From: Nostoc sp. TCL240-02
Lineage (GTDB): Bacteria > Cyanobacteriota > Cyanobacteriia > Cyanobacteriales > Nostocaceae
Length of the DNA: 64,000 bases
Reading direction: 5' to 3'
Assembly: GCF_013343235.1 (NCBI RefSeq)
Contig: NZ_CP040094.1
Location: 3,100,501-3,164,500 of the forward strand
Positions 1-8,948 of this stretch are shown here, piece after piece (position 1 is the first letter of the stretch; each line of letters opens with the position of its first letter). The position numbers and the translations under genes are program-made. The notes under the pieces are model-generated. The model was given only the letters and a program-made list of their open reading frames with translations, ran no database searches and was not told where the DNA came from.

Positions 1-532
1 TATTAGTAGCAGCTAATTCTTGCCGCATCGCATCAGTCCACATAACCAGACCAGCTTTACTCGCAGAATAAATGCTGTTGTAAGGGACTCCCTTTTTACC
101 TGCTAGAGAGGCAATATTAACAATATGACCACTACGCCGCTCTAACATGCTTGGCAAAAACAAACGAGTTAATTCAGTAGCTGCGAGTAGATTAACTGTC
201 AATATTGACTGAATATCCTCTAGAGAATAATCAACGAAATCTCGGTAAATTTCTATGCCAGCATTATTAATGATAATATCAACTGGGCCTACAACTTTAT
301 TAATCTGCTGCTTGAGATTTGATAATTCTGCAACGTTTTTAATATCAAATGGAATACTTATTGCTTTCCCACCCAAGGCTTTAATTTGAGTGCATGTTAT
401 GTCTAGTCCTGACTTAAAACGAGAAACGCAAACCACAGTTGCTTGCTCTCTAGCTAGAGCGCGGGCAATGTATGCTCCTAAACCACGTGATGCACCTGTT
501 AAAAGTACTATTTTACCTGTTAAAGTTGTCAT
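1..532 (-). CDS. HetN-like short-chain dehydrogenase (3' end beyond window)
   Basis: About 177 N-terminal residues of a short-chain dehydrogenase/reductase, starting at an ATG at 530-532. Visible motifs are the NAD(P) motif TGASRGLG, the NNAG motif, a catalytic Ser in NIASLAG and the YSASK active site. From memory, the N-terminus (MTTLTGK.VLLTGASRGLG) and the body closely resemble HetN of Nostoc/Anabaena, a ketoacyl-reductase-like protein encoded beside heterocyst glycolipid synthase genes. Here too it is the last visible gene of a lipid PKS cluster, so a beta-ketoacyl or ketone reductase role is likely. At the position of the HetN ERGSGR hexapeptide this protein reads ERRSGH (125-142), so the RGSGR signal is absent. 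It could be a metabolic paralogue rather than HetN itself. The C-terminus lies outside the window. Confidence 0.85.
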   Translation of the reverse strand, partial: MTTLTGKIVLLTGASRGLGAYIARALAREQATVVCVSRFKSGLDITCTQIKALGGKAISIPFDIKNVAELSNLKQQINKVVGPVDIIINNAGIEIYRDFVDYSLEDIQSILTVNLLAATELTRLFLPSMLERRSGHIVNIASLAGKKGVPYNSIYSASKAGLVMWTDAMRQELAATN

Positions 533-721
533 AAAAACACCTTATCCTTGAGCGTATTGCTGTTATCATATTTGACAAAATGAAGTTAAATAACAGCTTT
601 TTTAGAGAACCTATCTTATTTATTTTACAGTTATCTTTTGCTGCACTTCTATTACTTAGTAATGTAAATTAAGTAATCTAAAACTTTGCGCTATATTTTA
701 TTTCTACTCAATCTGATTCTT

Positions 722-2089
722 TCACCAAAAAGCTTTTGCTTCGCTACCCTGTAATATATCAGGATTTTTTCTGCTATCTTTTTGGAGTTTTTGAAAAGTC
801 AAGCAGGCAATCATCAAAAGTTTTATTTTTTTAATTACTGTGAATATGTTTATTTTTTCATTTCCCATAACTAATTTCAAGAATGCAATCGGATTAGTAA
901 AAGTAAACCAAGGAAAGCCATCATTCACCAACATCCCAATGTTATGTTTTCCATAAAGTAATTTTAATGGATAAGTACAAACTAACCATCTATATATTTG
1001 TCCTATCCAAGCTTTTTTTGGGGGATTTTCCATTGTCATATCTGTCATACTGGGAGTTCTATTTGTAGAAATGACATCTAAAAATATGTCACCTATAAAA
1101 CCTGCATACTTGGCTAAGATAGTAAGTTGAGTATCTTCAACCCTGATACCTGGATAATTTCTAGAAATCACTACTAACAAGCTAAATATCACATCAGTTC
1201 TACCAAATGTGCCTCCTCCCCATTTACACTGAAAGCCGCTGAATCTACCGTGAACAATATCTATAAACCATTGGATAGGAGGCACTTGCTCACTAAAATT
1301 AGGCAGTAAAACTTCAATTCCATTTAGTATTGCTTTTTGGTAAACAGCGAACTTATTTCTTGTACCTAAAATATCTATTTTATGGTGCTTTTGCAGATAA
1401 TTTACTATTATTTTTAATCCATTAGACTCTATATCTATAATTGAAGAATTTAGTGTTTCTAAAAACTGAGATTCAGCATCAAAAGTTACCAAAATAGCAG
1501 GTGGTATCCATCCATTTTGGATACTATTGAGCAGTAATGAACCATAAATATCTCCCAAAACCCTAATTTTACCAGCTGAATGTTGTCCCTGTTTTTGATG
1601 CAACACAAATATTCTATGTCTGCATTGCTGAGGATCAATATTAGTCAAACAATATGGTTTTCCTTTATAGTTCAAATTATCAAATACTGGTGCTGCAATA
1701 TTGTTTGCTACCTTTTCCTTAGTATATAGATGAATGATTTGGATATTTGACAGCAAACTCAAATGATGGATAACAGTTGGACATTCAAAACCATTATTTA
1801 AACCAATGACTATATCAGCCATCATCCCTATTTCCGAAATTTGTTGAATAATTTTAGGGATAGTATGAGGTAAATAATTTTCGGCTCCTTTAGTAGCTGC
1901 AACTATTCCTAATATCCGAGTGTTCTCAAAAGTATGATTAGTTTGAGTTTGAATCCAAGTTCTATAATACATAACAGATTTTACATCTTCCTCTAAAGCT
2001 CTATTTTGTTTTTCTCGTAATGTAATTATATCTTCTTCTAAAAAATTGCTGGACTGCTCATATCTTTTGAAGAAATTATTCAAAAACAT
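722..2089 (-). CDS. Family-2-like glycosyltransferase
   Basis: A protein of about 455 residues. The start was placed at the ATG at 2087-2089 because AAAGGAG lies 8 bases upstream; a longer TTG start at 2107 would swallow that site. The N-terminal third has a nucleotide-sugar-type beta strand (ILGIVAATKGAENYLP). Further on there is an acidic FDAES segment, an EDTQLT motif and a QIYRW motif matching the QxxRW signature of GT2 enzymes, followed by a hydrophobic C-terminal part that may be membrane-associated. It overlaps the end of the upstream ABC exporter gene by 14 bases, so the two are translationally coupled. I infer that it adds a sugar to the cluster lipid, as HglT does for heterocyst glycolipids. 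The exact family and substrate are not certain. Confidence 0.7.
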   Translation of the reverse strand: MFLNNFFKRYEQSSNFLEEDIITLREKQNRALEEDVKSVMYYRTWIQTQTNHTFENTRILGIVAATKGAENYLPHTIPKIIQQISEIGMMADIVIGLNNGFECPTVIHHLSLLSNIQIIHLYTKEKVANNIAAPVFDNLNYKGKPYCLTNIDPQQCRHRIFVLHQKQGQHSAGKIRVLGDIYGSLLLNSIQNGWIPPAILVTFDAESQFLETLNSSIIDIESNGLKIIVNYLQKHHKIDILGTRNKFAVYQKAILNGIEVLLPNFSEQVPPIQWFIDIVHGRFSGFQCKWGGGTFGRTDVIFSLLVVISRNYPGIRVEDTQLTILAKYAGFIGDIFLDVISTNRTPSMTDMTMENPPKKAWIGQIYRWLVCTYPLKLLYGKHNIGMLVNDGFPWFTFTNPIAFLKLVMGNEKINIFTVIKKIKLLMIACLTFQKLQKDSRKNPDILQGSEAKAFW

Positions 2090-3731
2090 TGCTTTGCTCC
2101 TTTCCAATATTTAAATGTTCAGTTTTCACTTGACCGTATTCCAGCTTGACAATCCGATCTGCTAGGTAAAAATATTGGTCGTCATGACTAATAACTAGTA
2201 CAGTTTTTCCTCTCTTCTTTAGCTCAACCAGAAGTTGAGTGTAGAAAATTTCCTTGAATACAGGATCTTGATCTGATGCCCACTCATCAAACATATAGAT
2301 GGGACGGTCTTCTAAATAGGCAGTAACTAGAGCGAGACGTTTGCGCTGTCCTTGAGAAAGGTCAGTGGTAGAAAGCACTCTATTATTGACCTTAACTTTA
2401 TGGTCTAGTTGCAATTGAATAAGGTACTTTTGAGTCTGAATATCCAGATCGCTACTATCCAAACCCAGGAAGCGTTCAAAAAGATAAAAGTCGGAAAATA
2501 CTACAGAAAACTGCTGGCGATACCACTCTAAATTATGATTATCAATAATCTGGTCATCTAGATAAATATTTCCTGTTTCAGGGATGTAAAGCCCACTAAT
2601 TAACTTAGCGAGGGTAGACTTGCCACTACCATTACCTCCTACAATAAAAACAAGTTCTCCTGGATGGAATTTCAAGTTAATAGGTCCAAGGATAAAGTTG
2701 CTTTCTTTCTGCTCTTGATAATAAGTATGGGTTATATTTACCAGTTCTAGGCAGTTCCAATATTGATCTGATGCCAGTGAAACATTATCACAAATTTCAT
2801 TTGAGTAATTTGCTAATGATAGACCCAGAGACTCCACTTTTTTTAAAGCTACTAAGGCTTTAGTTATGCTAGGCATCATACTCATGATGTACTCTAGAGG
2901 TGATATCAAGTAGATAATAGTTAGAGCATAAGCAGATAGAATTGTATTAGGGATTTTATTGATAGTAGGTATGATGAATAAAAGTAACCCAATAGCAACA
3001 AAAAATAGAACTTGTCCCCAACTAGCAGCCGCAGCAAAGATACTCATACCCACAACATTATGACGGCGGAATGATAGAGCTGTAGTATGGAGTTCTTCAG
3101 AGAGAAATGCTTGCCGTCGTCGGCGATGTAGTTTGAGTTCTTTTGTGCCTTGAATGACGCTACGGAAATGCTTAAATAATCTATCTTCTTGCTCACGAGC
3201 CAATTTTAAAAAAGACATGGCTTTCATCATTGGTAGTGAATAGCTGAATATTCCCAGGAACATAAAGCTAATACCTATAAGGAAGACAATTTTAGATAAC
3301 CAACTCAGATAAATCAGACAGGCAATCACAATAGCAATATTAATGCACACAAAAGGAACAGTAATAACTGTGTTAGAGATTGTTTGAATATCTTCAGTAA
3401 GAACAGCTAAAAGTCTATGAGCACCGATTTGTTCTAAGTGACGTAAAGGCGAGGCAAGAATACTTCGGGTTAAAAGTACCCGCAAATTGAGAATTGCTTT
3501 TTGTGAAAGTTGTATCAATAGAACTTGAGAAACAAAATTAGCAATTAACCGAAGTAAACAAAGACCGACAAAACTCCAAATTAGTATAGTTTTTGATGGC
3601 TGGTTTTGACTTAATGTCGTATTAATTAGGGCAATTAGACCAGCAGCAGTGACACCGCTGAAAATACCAGCTAAAATTGCAAAACAGAGGCGAAGAGAAG
3701 AAGTACGCAATAGAAGACGGATCAGGTTCAT
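2076..3731 (-). CDS. SyrD/PvdE-type cyclic peptide or siderophore ABC exporter
   Basis: A 551-residue half-transporter with fused membrane and ATPase domains. The first 300 residues hold about six membrane segments. The nucleotide-binding domain shows Walker A GGNGSGKST, signature LSQGQRKRLAL and Walker B IYMFDEWASDQDP. The DEWA.DQDP form of Walker B and the overall size fit the SyrD/PvdE exporter family that moves nonribosomal peptides and siderophores. The gene is followed with overlap by the glycosyltransferase gene. A 20-base direct repeat lies about 60-100 bases upstream of the start. It suggests that the product of the neighbouring synthase, or a peptide-lipid conjugate of it, crosses the inner membrane here. 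The ATG has no clear Shine-Dalgarno sequence. Confidence 0.9.
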   Translation of the reverse strand: MNLIRLLLRTSSLRLCFAILAGIFSGVTAAGLIALINTTLSQNQPSKTILIWSFVGLCLLRLIANFVSQVLLIQLSQKAILNLRVLLTRSILASPLRHLEQIGAHRLLAVLTEDIQTISNTVITVPFVCINIAIVIACLIYLSWLSKIVFLIGISFMFLGIFSYSLPMMKAMSFLKLAREQEDRLFKHFRSVIQGTKELKLHRRRRQAFLSEELHTTALSFRRHNVVGMSIFAAAASWGQVLFFVAIGLLLFIIPTINKIPNTILSAYALTIIYLISPLEYIMSMMPSITKALVALKKVESLGLSLANYSNEICDNVSLASDQYWNCLELVNITHTYYQEQKESNFILGPINLKFHPGELVFIVGGNGSGKSTLAKLISGLYIPETGNIYLDDQIIDNHNLEWYRQQFSVVFSDFYLFERFLGLDSSDLDIQTQKYLIQLQLDHKVKVNNRVLSTTDLSQGQRKRLALVTAYLEDRPIYMFDEWASDQDPVFKEIFYTQLLVELKKRGKTVLVISHDDQYFYLADRIVKLEYGQVKTEHLNIGKEQSNVFE

Positions 3732-3788
3732 AACGTAATTAATAACTTACTGTATTCAGCCACATTAGCCAGCTACTTAGTCAATAAA

Positions 3789-3828
3789 CATCTGACCGCT
3801 AACATTTACATCTGACCGCTAATATTTA
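3789..3828. repeat. 20-base tandem repeat upstream of the exporter gene
   Basis: Two adjacent copies of a 20-base unit beginning CATCTGACCGCTAA, at 3789-3808 and 3809-3828, with one mismatch. They lie 58-97 bases upstream of the exporter start, where an activator or repressor of that minus-strand gene could bind. It could equally be a chance local duplication. Confidence 0.6.
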
Positions 3829-4047
3829 CCTCACGAAAATAGTCAAGTGACCACCTTCTTTGACTACTTCAGGTGTATGTGCAACTACATTTATTCCCTG
3901 AGAAGCTATATGTTCAGCAACTGGGTTAGTAAAACTACCAAAAATCACCCCAACTCCCAATTGTTTTGCTTTTTTAGCTTTATCTGAGAAACTTTGTAGC
4001 CCATGAACTTTCATTACCTTTGCTATAGCTAAGTCAGCAAAATGCAA
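3826..4047 (-). CDS. Hypothetical 73-residue open reading frame, possibly a gene fragment
   Basis: An open frame with a TTG start and no in-frame ATG before the upstream stop. The predicted protein is compact (KQLGVGVIFGSFTNPVAEH in the middle, ending HLTIFVR) and looks like part of an alpha/beta domain rather than random sequence. I do not recognise the family. It lies between the docking-domain gene and the exporter gene in the same direction. Lack of a ribosome site and of an ATG make a decayed fragment as likely as a functional gene. Confidence 0.3.
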   Translation of the reverse strand: MHFADLAIAKVMKVHGLQSFSDKAKKAKQLGVGVIFGSFTNPVAEHIASQGINVVAHTPEVVKEGGHLTIFVR

Positions 4048-4531
4048 GTCGTTAAAACCATTAATTTATGTGATGATAAGGAGGTATTTCATCTCTTTAT
4101 TACATATATAGTAAAAGTGTTTTTGACACTGTTTAATAATCTCTCTCACCTAGTTGTGATTTATAAATATATTATGACAGTGAGATACTCAATCGCAACT
4201 CAAATGCAACTCATACGCAACTTCATAAATACTTGAGTAATTTTTTCTAAAAAATAATAAGTCATCCGTGTCAAAATCCTAGAAATAACGCTTTAGCATT
4301 TATTTTTATGCAAATAACCTAAGCTTATACCGATTATCTGTGAGGCTGTTGGCTTTAATGAAGTTTCGCTGTTTTTGCTTCATGCTACCTTTGTGTGAGC
4401 ATAAAGTCTATGTAATGTAGGTTTTTGCCACAAAGAGATCCCACAGATTTTGCATGAGTTTTTACCACCTAAAAAGGCACATAGCCAACGCCCTAAAGAA
4501 ACTGCTTGCTATATTGTAAAAATCTCAAAGC

Positions 4532-4568
4532 TAAAATCCCCGACTTCTTAGAGAAGTCGGGGATTTTA
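4532..4568. terminator. Perfect 17-bp hairpin in the gap between docking-protein and exporter genes
   Basis: Arms 4532-4548 and 4552-4568 pair perfectly around a 3-base loop and end in T-rich sequence on both strands. It lies about 80 bases after the stop of the gene at 4646-6523 and would end that operon. The stem core (CCCCGACTTCT) is of a type seen dispersed in Nostoc genomes. I see no gene in the rest of 4048-4645. Confidence 0.7.
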
Positions 4569-4645
4569 TTGTTCACAAATGATTTAGGATTGCTATAGTA
4601 ATTAGCACTATTAAACAGTTATAACTAAGAGCCTCTTTCACAAAT

Positions 4646-6523
4646 TTAGATTCTGCATTCTTCTACCTTCGATTTCAGAGAAGCAAAATGTTTTCCACCT
4701 AATTCAATTTGCCCATCTGTACACCCAGTTTTCAATCTTTCGACTAAATAATCCAAATCATGAGCTATAAAATTTGTGCCATGATCTGGTTCTACTAAAC
4801 TAACTAACGATATATTTCTAGCTTGTTGTTCGACCAAGCTAGAAATACCCAGAAAGTTGAATACACCAGATTCATAGGTTCCACAAGGTACCGAAGGATT
4901 ATTTACTCCAACACAATATTCATTTGGTTTAAACCAATCAAATGCTGGGTAGCCATGAAAATGAACAATTGGTGCACCATTTTTAATTAACTCTGGTGTA
5001 TACAAAGCCGCAGAAAGACTAATCGCAAGCATGACATAAATATCATAAGAAGGTTTCATATCTGCTAACTCCGAACGAATCACTTTAGGTAGTTGGAGAT
5101 ATAACTTTTCTTTCAAACCAATTCTGATAATATCGTCAGCGATATTCAAGTCAGTTTTATTTGACCCAGAACGAGAACTTACAAGCCAAATATCAGGGAT
5201 TTGCCTAAATACGTATTTTTCTAGTAGTTTTATTTTTACATAGCGTCTACCATTTTCATTTTGACGAAGTTCGTTACTACTAAATCCCTTAACAGGTAGT
5301 AGACTTTCCCACTCGTTTTCTGTTACTTCTACATCTCCAAAATATTGTGGAGGTTCAGCATAAGCAACAAAACCATAAGAAACACCCGTCCTACCATTTA
5401 TAATGATGCTGACAATATCTCTATGGGATTTTCTTTTAATCACTTCATTCAACTTAAAACCAGGAGGAAATAAGTCTGTTGTTGCTAATTCATTACCCAA
5501 TTTAACTAATTTTTCAGCATAAATAGATTCTTGGGGATTATACTGTCCTAGCTCAAATCGACTCAACAAAAGTGGAGCAATCGGCACAAAAACTTTAGGG
5601 ACTAGTGATTTTAATATGAACCTTTCTATCTCGTTTTTGGAAAATATAGAGTCAGAAAGATTCATATTTAATATAGAAATTTTCTCAGAAGAAACTCCAA
5701 TAACAATCTCTGAAAAAGTTCTAATTAAAGTGTTTAGACCAATATTTATTTTTTGTTTGTATGAAACAAGAGGATTAATAAAATCATTGTCTATTTCTGT
5801 AATAACAATTACTTGTGTTTTGCTAGGATTGTCAACATACTTAGCCGCATGATCTTCAGCCCAACTGCTCAATCTGGCTATTTTTATAACGGGTATTTTC
5901 CGGTCGTTTAAAACAAAGTTACAATATAATTGATAGAGCAGTTCTGCTGCAAATATACCAATTCTTCTGACAATTGAAGGAGCTATTTCTACATCAATAA
6001 TTGCATTAACTTCTGATCTAACTCCTTTGAATTTGAAGTTTTTCTTTTTGTTAATTATCGGAAGTATTAGGTCATAGTTAAATTCTGCGAGTGCTTCGCT
6101 CCAAGATAAAACTTTGACCCCATAACCCCTCAGTTTAACTTCCAAATCTTGGCGAAATTTACGAATATCTTGATTATTGTAGCTATCAGGTAAAGGTTTA
6201 AATGTAACTATCAATTTTTGAGCCATAGCTTTGGGATCAATAATTGGTGGCTTATACTCTACAGTTGATTGCTCTGAAAATCCTGCAATTAGACGACCAA
6301 TTGTTTGTAGGTTTAGTCCCTGGCTTAAAGGGACAGAACTTAAATCAGCAGCTACATCCATTTCGTGCAGAAATGCCACAATCTCTGCTTTGCTAGCAAC
6401 TATTTCTGTTTGCATTTCTAATGTGATTACTCCCTTTGGTGAGCGAATCTTTAATTTGTCGTTGTCAACCCACAAATGAACACCCTGTTGAGTAAGTTTT
6501 GCTACGATATCTGATGCGTTCAT
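4646..6523 (-). CDS. TubC_N docking domain fused to an unrecognised 570-residue region
   Basis: A protein of 625 residues. The start is the ATG at 6521-6523, which has AGGAG about 10 bases upstream; a longer TTG frame to 6550 has no such site. The first 55 residues (MNASDIVAKLTQQGVHLWVD, then a basic strand and a helix) match the TubC N-terminal docking fold used by NRPS and hybrid PKS modules to recruit partners. The rest, with segments such as VHFHGYPAFDW and VPCGTYESGVFN, is not a condensation, adenylation or PKS domain that I know. No NRPS module is visible in the window, so the docking partner is probably another protein of this cluster, most simply the condensation-fold protein encoded just downstream of it on the sequence and before it in transcription. 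Catalytic role unknown. Confidence 0.75.
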   Translation of the reverse strand: MNASDIVAKLTQQGVHLWVDNDKLKIRSPKGVITLEMQTEIVASKAEIVAFLHEMDVAADLSSVPLSQGLNLQTIGRLIAGFSEQSTVEYKPPIIDPKAMAQKLIVTFKPLPDSYNNQDIRKFRQDLEVKLRGYGVKVLSWSEALAEFNYDLILPIINKKKNFKFKGVRSEVNAIIDVEIAPSIVRRIGIFAAELLYQLYCNFVLNDRKIPVIKIARLSSWAEDHAAKYVDNPSKTQVIVITEIDNDFINPLVSYKQKINIGLNTLIRTFSEIVIGVSSEKISILNMNLSDSIFSKNEIERFILKSLVPKVFVPIAPLLLSRFELGQYNPQESIYAEKLVKLGNELATTDLFPPGFKLNEVIKRKSHRDIVSIIINGRTGVSYGFVAYAEPPQYFGDVEVTENEWESLLPVKGFSSNELRQNENGRRYVKIKLLEKYVFRQIPDIWLVSSRSGSNKTDLNIADDIIRIGLKEKLYLQLPKVIRSELADMKPSYDIYVMLAISLSAALYTPELIKNGAPIVHFHGYPAFDWFKPNEYCVGVNNPSVPCGTYESGVFNFLGISSLVEQQARNISLVSLVEPDHGTNFIAHDLDYLVERLKTGCTDGQIELGGKHFASLKSKVEECRI

Positions 6524-6591
6524 AATTGTATAGTCTCCTAATTTATTCAAAATATTAATTTGTGAGCTTAGAAATTTATTAACAAATACAC

Positions 6592-7926
6592 TTAATCAAA
6601 TGTGAATAGATAATCCATGCTTAAATTGCAGATATCAAATATGTGTGACATAACATTATTTACAAGAATTTCCATATCATTCTGATCGATAGAAGGTTGA
6701 GAAAATACAAAATTTAGCAGCATTTTTCCTTGAAAAGTTGAAATATGGATAACAAAAATACCAGCATACAATGCATTAGAAGCAGCAAAACTGATTTCTT
6801 CTAGTTCAAACTCACCGTAAGTTGTGGGCACATTTACCTTACCAATATTAGAAACAGACACTGTGGCAGCTACTTGCTTGGGGAAGATAAAACAAAAATC
6901 TATGAGGTGCTTGGCAATCAAAATCATTTTAAAAAGTTCGCCAGACTTTTTACTAAATTCAAGTTTTTGTTTCACCTCACGAGCTAATTCCCAAATGGAC
7001 ATGTTTCTGTGTATAGTATGAAATCCCATAATAGAGGAGGCTAATACAGCCATGTGATTATCACTGATTGCTGGTTCAAAATATCTCCTCAAATCAAAAT
7101 ATGATAGGCAGTTTACTCGTACATCTTTTCTATTACCTTTAATTATTTTTCTGGCTATTGTAAACATAAGTACAGCACATAAAGCACTATGTACTGTTGT
7201 ATTCTCTTGCCGACAATGATTGACAAATTTTTGGGTTAAGTCTTGGTCAAGTTGTCTGTGGATAATATTACAACTACGCTTTGTAATGCATACATACTTG
7301 TGAAAACCTAATGCTTTTGGTTGATTCCAGATTTTTTGGAACCCAAGCTGCAACAAAAAGATAATGCTGTTTATCTTTCCTCTGAACCCCTTAGTCCATT
7401 CGGGCATTAGTTCTTCGATGGGTGGAAGTGGAGTTAAGCTAGTAACTGGGTGAATTGGTTCACCGGATACAATTTTCTGACAACAAGTCAAAATTTCTGA
7501 GTGAAGTCGGATGGATGATAAACCATCTGCGATCGCATGGTGTATTGTTGTAATTAAGTAAGTTATATGCTCATCACCCACGAGATGAACAAGAACAACT
7601 CGTAGCAGTCCTTTGCTACTATCAATTTCTTTGTTCATCTCATCATAAACAACTTCTTGCCACTGCTCATTATTTGACTGCTTGACAACACGTAAAGCAA
7701 TCTCTGCTTTTCCTTGATTTTGAAAGCTGAGACTATTATTAAAAGGAATAATTTGAGAATTTAGACGTGGGTGACGACACTGAATCACGTCTAAAGTCTG
7801 TGTTAAAGTTTCCTTGCAGATATAGCCCTTGATGCGGCTAATAGTTACTATATTCCAGGTTTTAGCACGGCTATTTAAGATTTCCATAGCTTGCTCAAGG
7901 CGTCCCAGTTTTCTATTGTAAATCAT
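6592..7926 (-). CDS. Condensation-fold acyltransferase (PapA / alcohol acyltransferase-like)
   Basis: A 444-residue stand-alone protein of the condensation/chloramphenicol acetyltransferase superfamily. The start region RKLGRLEQAMEILNSRAKTW is typical of PapA-like and alcohol acetyltransferase proteins. The catalytic HHxxxDG motif is intact as HHAIADGLSS near residue 130. Such enzymes move an acyl group from a carrier protein or CoA onto an alcohol or amine. It follows the free ACP gene and precedes the TubC_N protein gene in transcription, so it probably releases or esterifies the ACP-bound chain. A GAGG site precedes the ATG. A role as a wax-ester-type transferase is also possible. Confidence 0.8.
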   Translation of the reverse strand: MIYNRKLGRLEQAMEILNSRAKTWNIVTISRIKGYICKETLTQTLDVIQCRHPRLNSQIIPFNNSLSFQNQGKAEIALRVVKQSNNEQWQEVVYDEMNKEIDSSKGLLRVVLVHLVGDEHITYLITTIHHAIADGLSSIRLHSEILTCCQKIVSGEPIHPVTSLTPLPPIEELMPEWTKGFRGKINSIIFLLQLGFQKIWNQPKALGFHKYVCITKRSCNIIHRQLDQDLTQKFVNHCRQENTTVHSALCAVLMFTIARKIIKGNRKDVRVNCLSYFDLRRYFEPAISDNHMAVLASSIMGFHTIHRNMSIWELAREVKQKLEFSKKSGELFKMILIAKHLIDFCFIFPKQVAATVSVSNIGKVNVPTTYGEFELEEISFAASNALYAGIFVIHISTFQGKMLLNFVFSQPSIDQNDMEILVNNVMSHIFDICNLSMDYLFTFD

Positions 7927-8094
7927 ATTTATTTTTGATTTCCTCTAACGACTGATTGTTTGCAAGCTTAATTTTATTGAGGTTGTTGTTATTAAATAAC
8001 CTGTTGAATAAGCCTTGCTAAAAGCCTGAATATATTCATAGTTTCAAACTATCAAAATCTTGTTATCTTAACTCTTCAAGAACAGCTTCGGTGT

Positions 8095-8400
8095 TCAAAT
8101 CTCAAAAATCTCCGATTGCGAAGCTTTAGATTCTTCGGCTAAACGCTGGGATAGGGTTTCAATAGTTGGGTAATGCCATAATAAGATTGGAGATAGCTCA
8201 AAACCAAACAACTTTTCCGCTTTGCTAACAAGAAACATTGCCTGCGCTGACTCTAACCCGTAACTATCTAAAGGTTGACTTACATCTATATCTTTGGCTT
8301 CAACTCCTAACTGCTCTGCAATATGAGATACTAACCAAACTTGAATTTCTTCTGCGCTATAAGACTGCTTTTTAGTTGTCTCAGGAGTAGACTGACTCAT
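8095..8400 (-). CDS. Stand-alone acyl carrier protein
   Basis: A 101-residue carrier protein. The phosphopantetheine site is in [11 protein letters not shown], with the Ser at the usual position before helix 2. The acidic helix-rich composition and the [12 protein letters not shown] segment before the last helix are typical of PKS and NRPS-type carriers. It is co-directional with the ferredoxin and dimetal-enzyme genes. In several cyanobacterial lipid pathways a free ACP presents the acyl chain to a dimetal oxygenase or halogenase, and the arrangement here fits that. Partner choice is inferred. Confidence 0.9.
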   Translation of the reverse strand: MSQSTPETTKKQSYSAEEIQVWLVSHIAEQLGVEAKDIDVSQPLDSYGLESAQAMFLVSKAEKLFGFELSPILLWHYPTIETLSQRLAEESKASQSEIFEI

Positions 8401-8611
8401 TTACACACCTCTGAAGTAAAAGGAATTGGATATATAGCATTCCTAAATAGAGTATGAACAAGCTATAATTTTTGTTCGCAGCCTAAATAGGATTGCTGTA
8501 CTGGCTAAAATTTTTGAAAAGTCCAAGGTTAAGAGATATTAGGAAAAAGTCTTAACTTTCGCTACTGCTTCATATCTCTAAATACACATCGAACTACGTA
8601 AAATTTGTCAA

Positions 8612-8899
8612 TTAATCAGCCACCCGAATGCGAATATCACCCTGCACTATGCATTGACAGGCTAGGCGAATATTGGGATTATCTGGAGCTAACACATCAA
8701 GTAAAATCCGCTCCTCATCCATCACAGGAGTTAGATTTTCCATCCCACTTACAACTTCTATGAGGCAGGTTCCGCAAGCAACACAACGACAACCAAATAA
8801 AATTGAACTAGGATGTTCATCACAAATCTTAGTTAAGCGTTGGTTTGCTTCAACTTGAAGTGTTTTTTGGTCATCTTCAAAATTAATAGATACTAACAT
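8612..8899 (-). CDS. 2Fe-2S ferredoxin
   Basis: A 95-residue plant/adrenodoxin-type ferredoxin. Cluster ligands are visible as FGCRCVACGTC near residues 35-45 and LACQC near residue 80; two extra Cys lie between the usual ligands. The start was set at the ATG at 8897-8899; an in-frame GTG 12 bases upstream is equally possible. It sits 50 bases after the dimetal-enzyme gene on the same strand, so its likely task is to feed electrons to that enzyme rather than to photosynthesis. Confidence 0.85.
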   Translation of the reverse strand: MLVSINFEDDQKTLQVEANQRLTKICDEHPSSILFGCRCVACGTCLIEVVSGMENLTPVMDEERILLDVLAPDNPNIRLACQCIVQGDIRIRVAD

Positions 8900-8948
8900 T
8901 TCTAAACTCACTAGGTTCAGGAAAGAGGGTTAGCAGATTTAGCAACTG

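Noticed and set aside
4042..4236. Plus-strand frame of 64 residues
   Set aside because: AT-rich, hydrophobic by composition only, no ribosome site and overlapping a minus-strand frame start.
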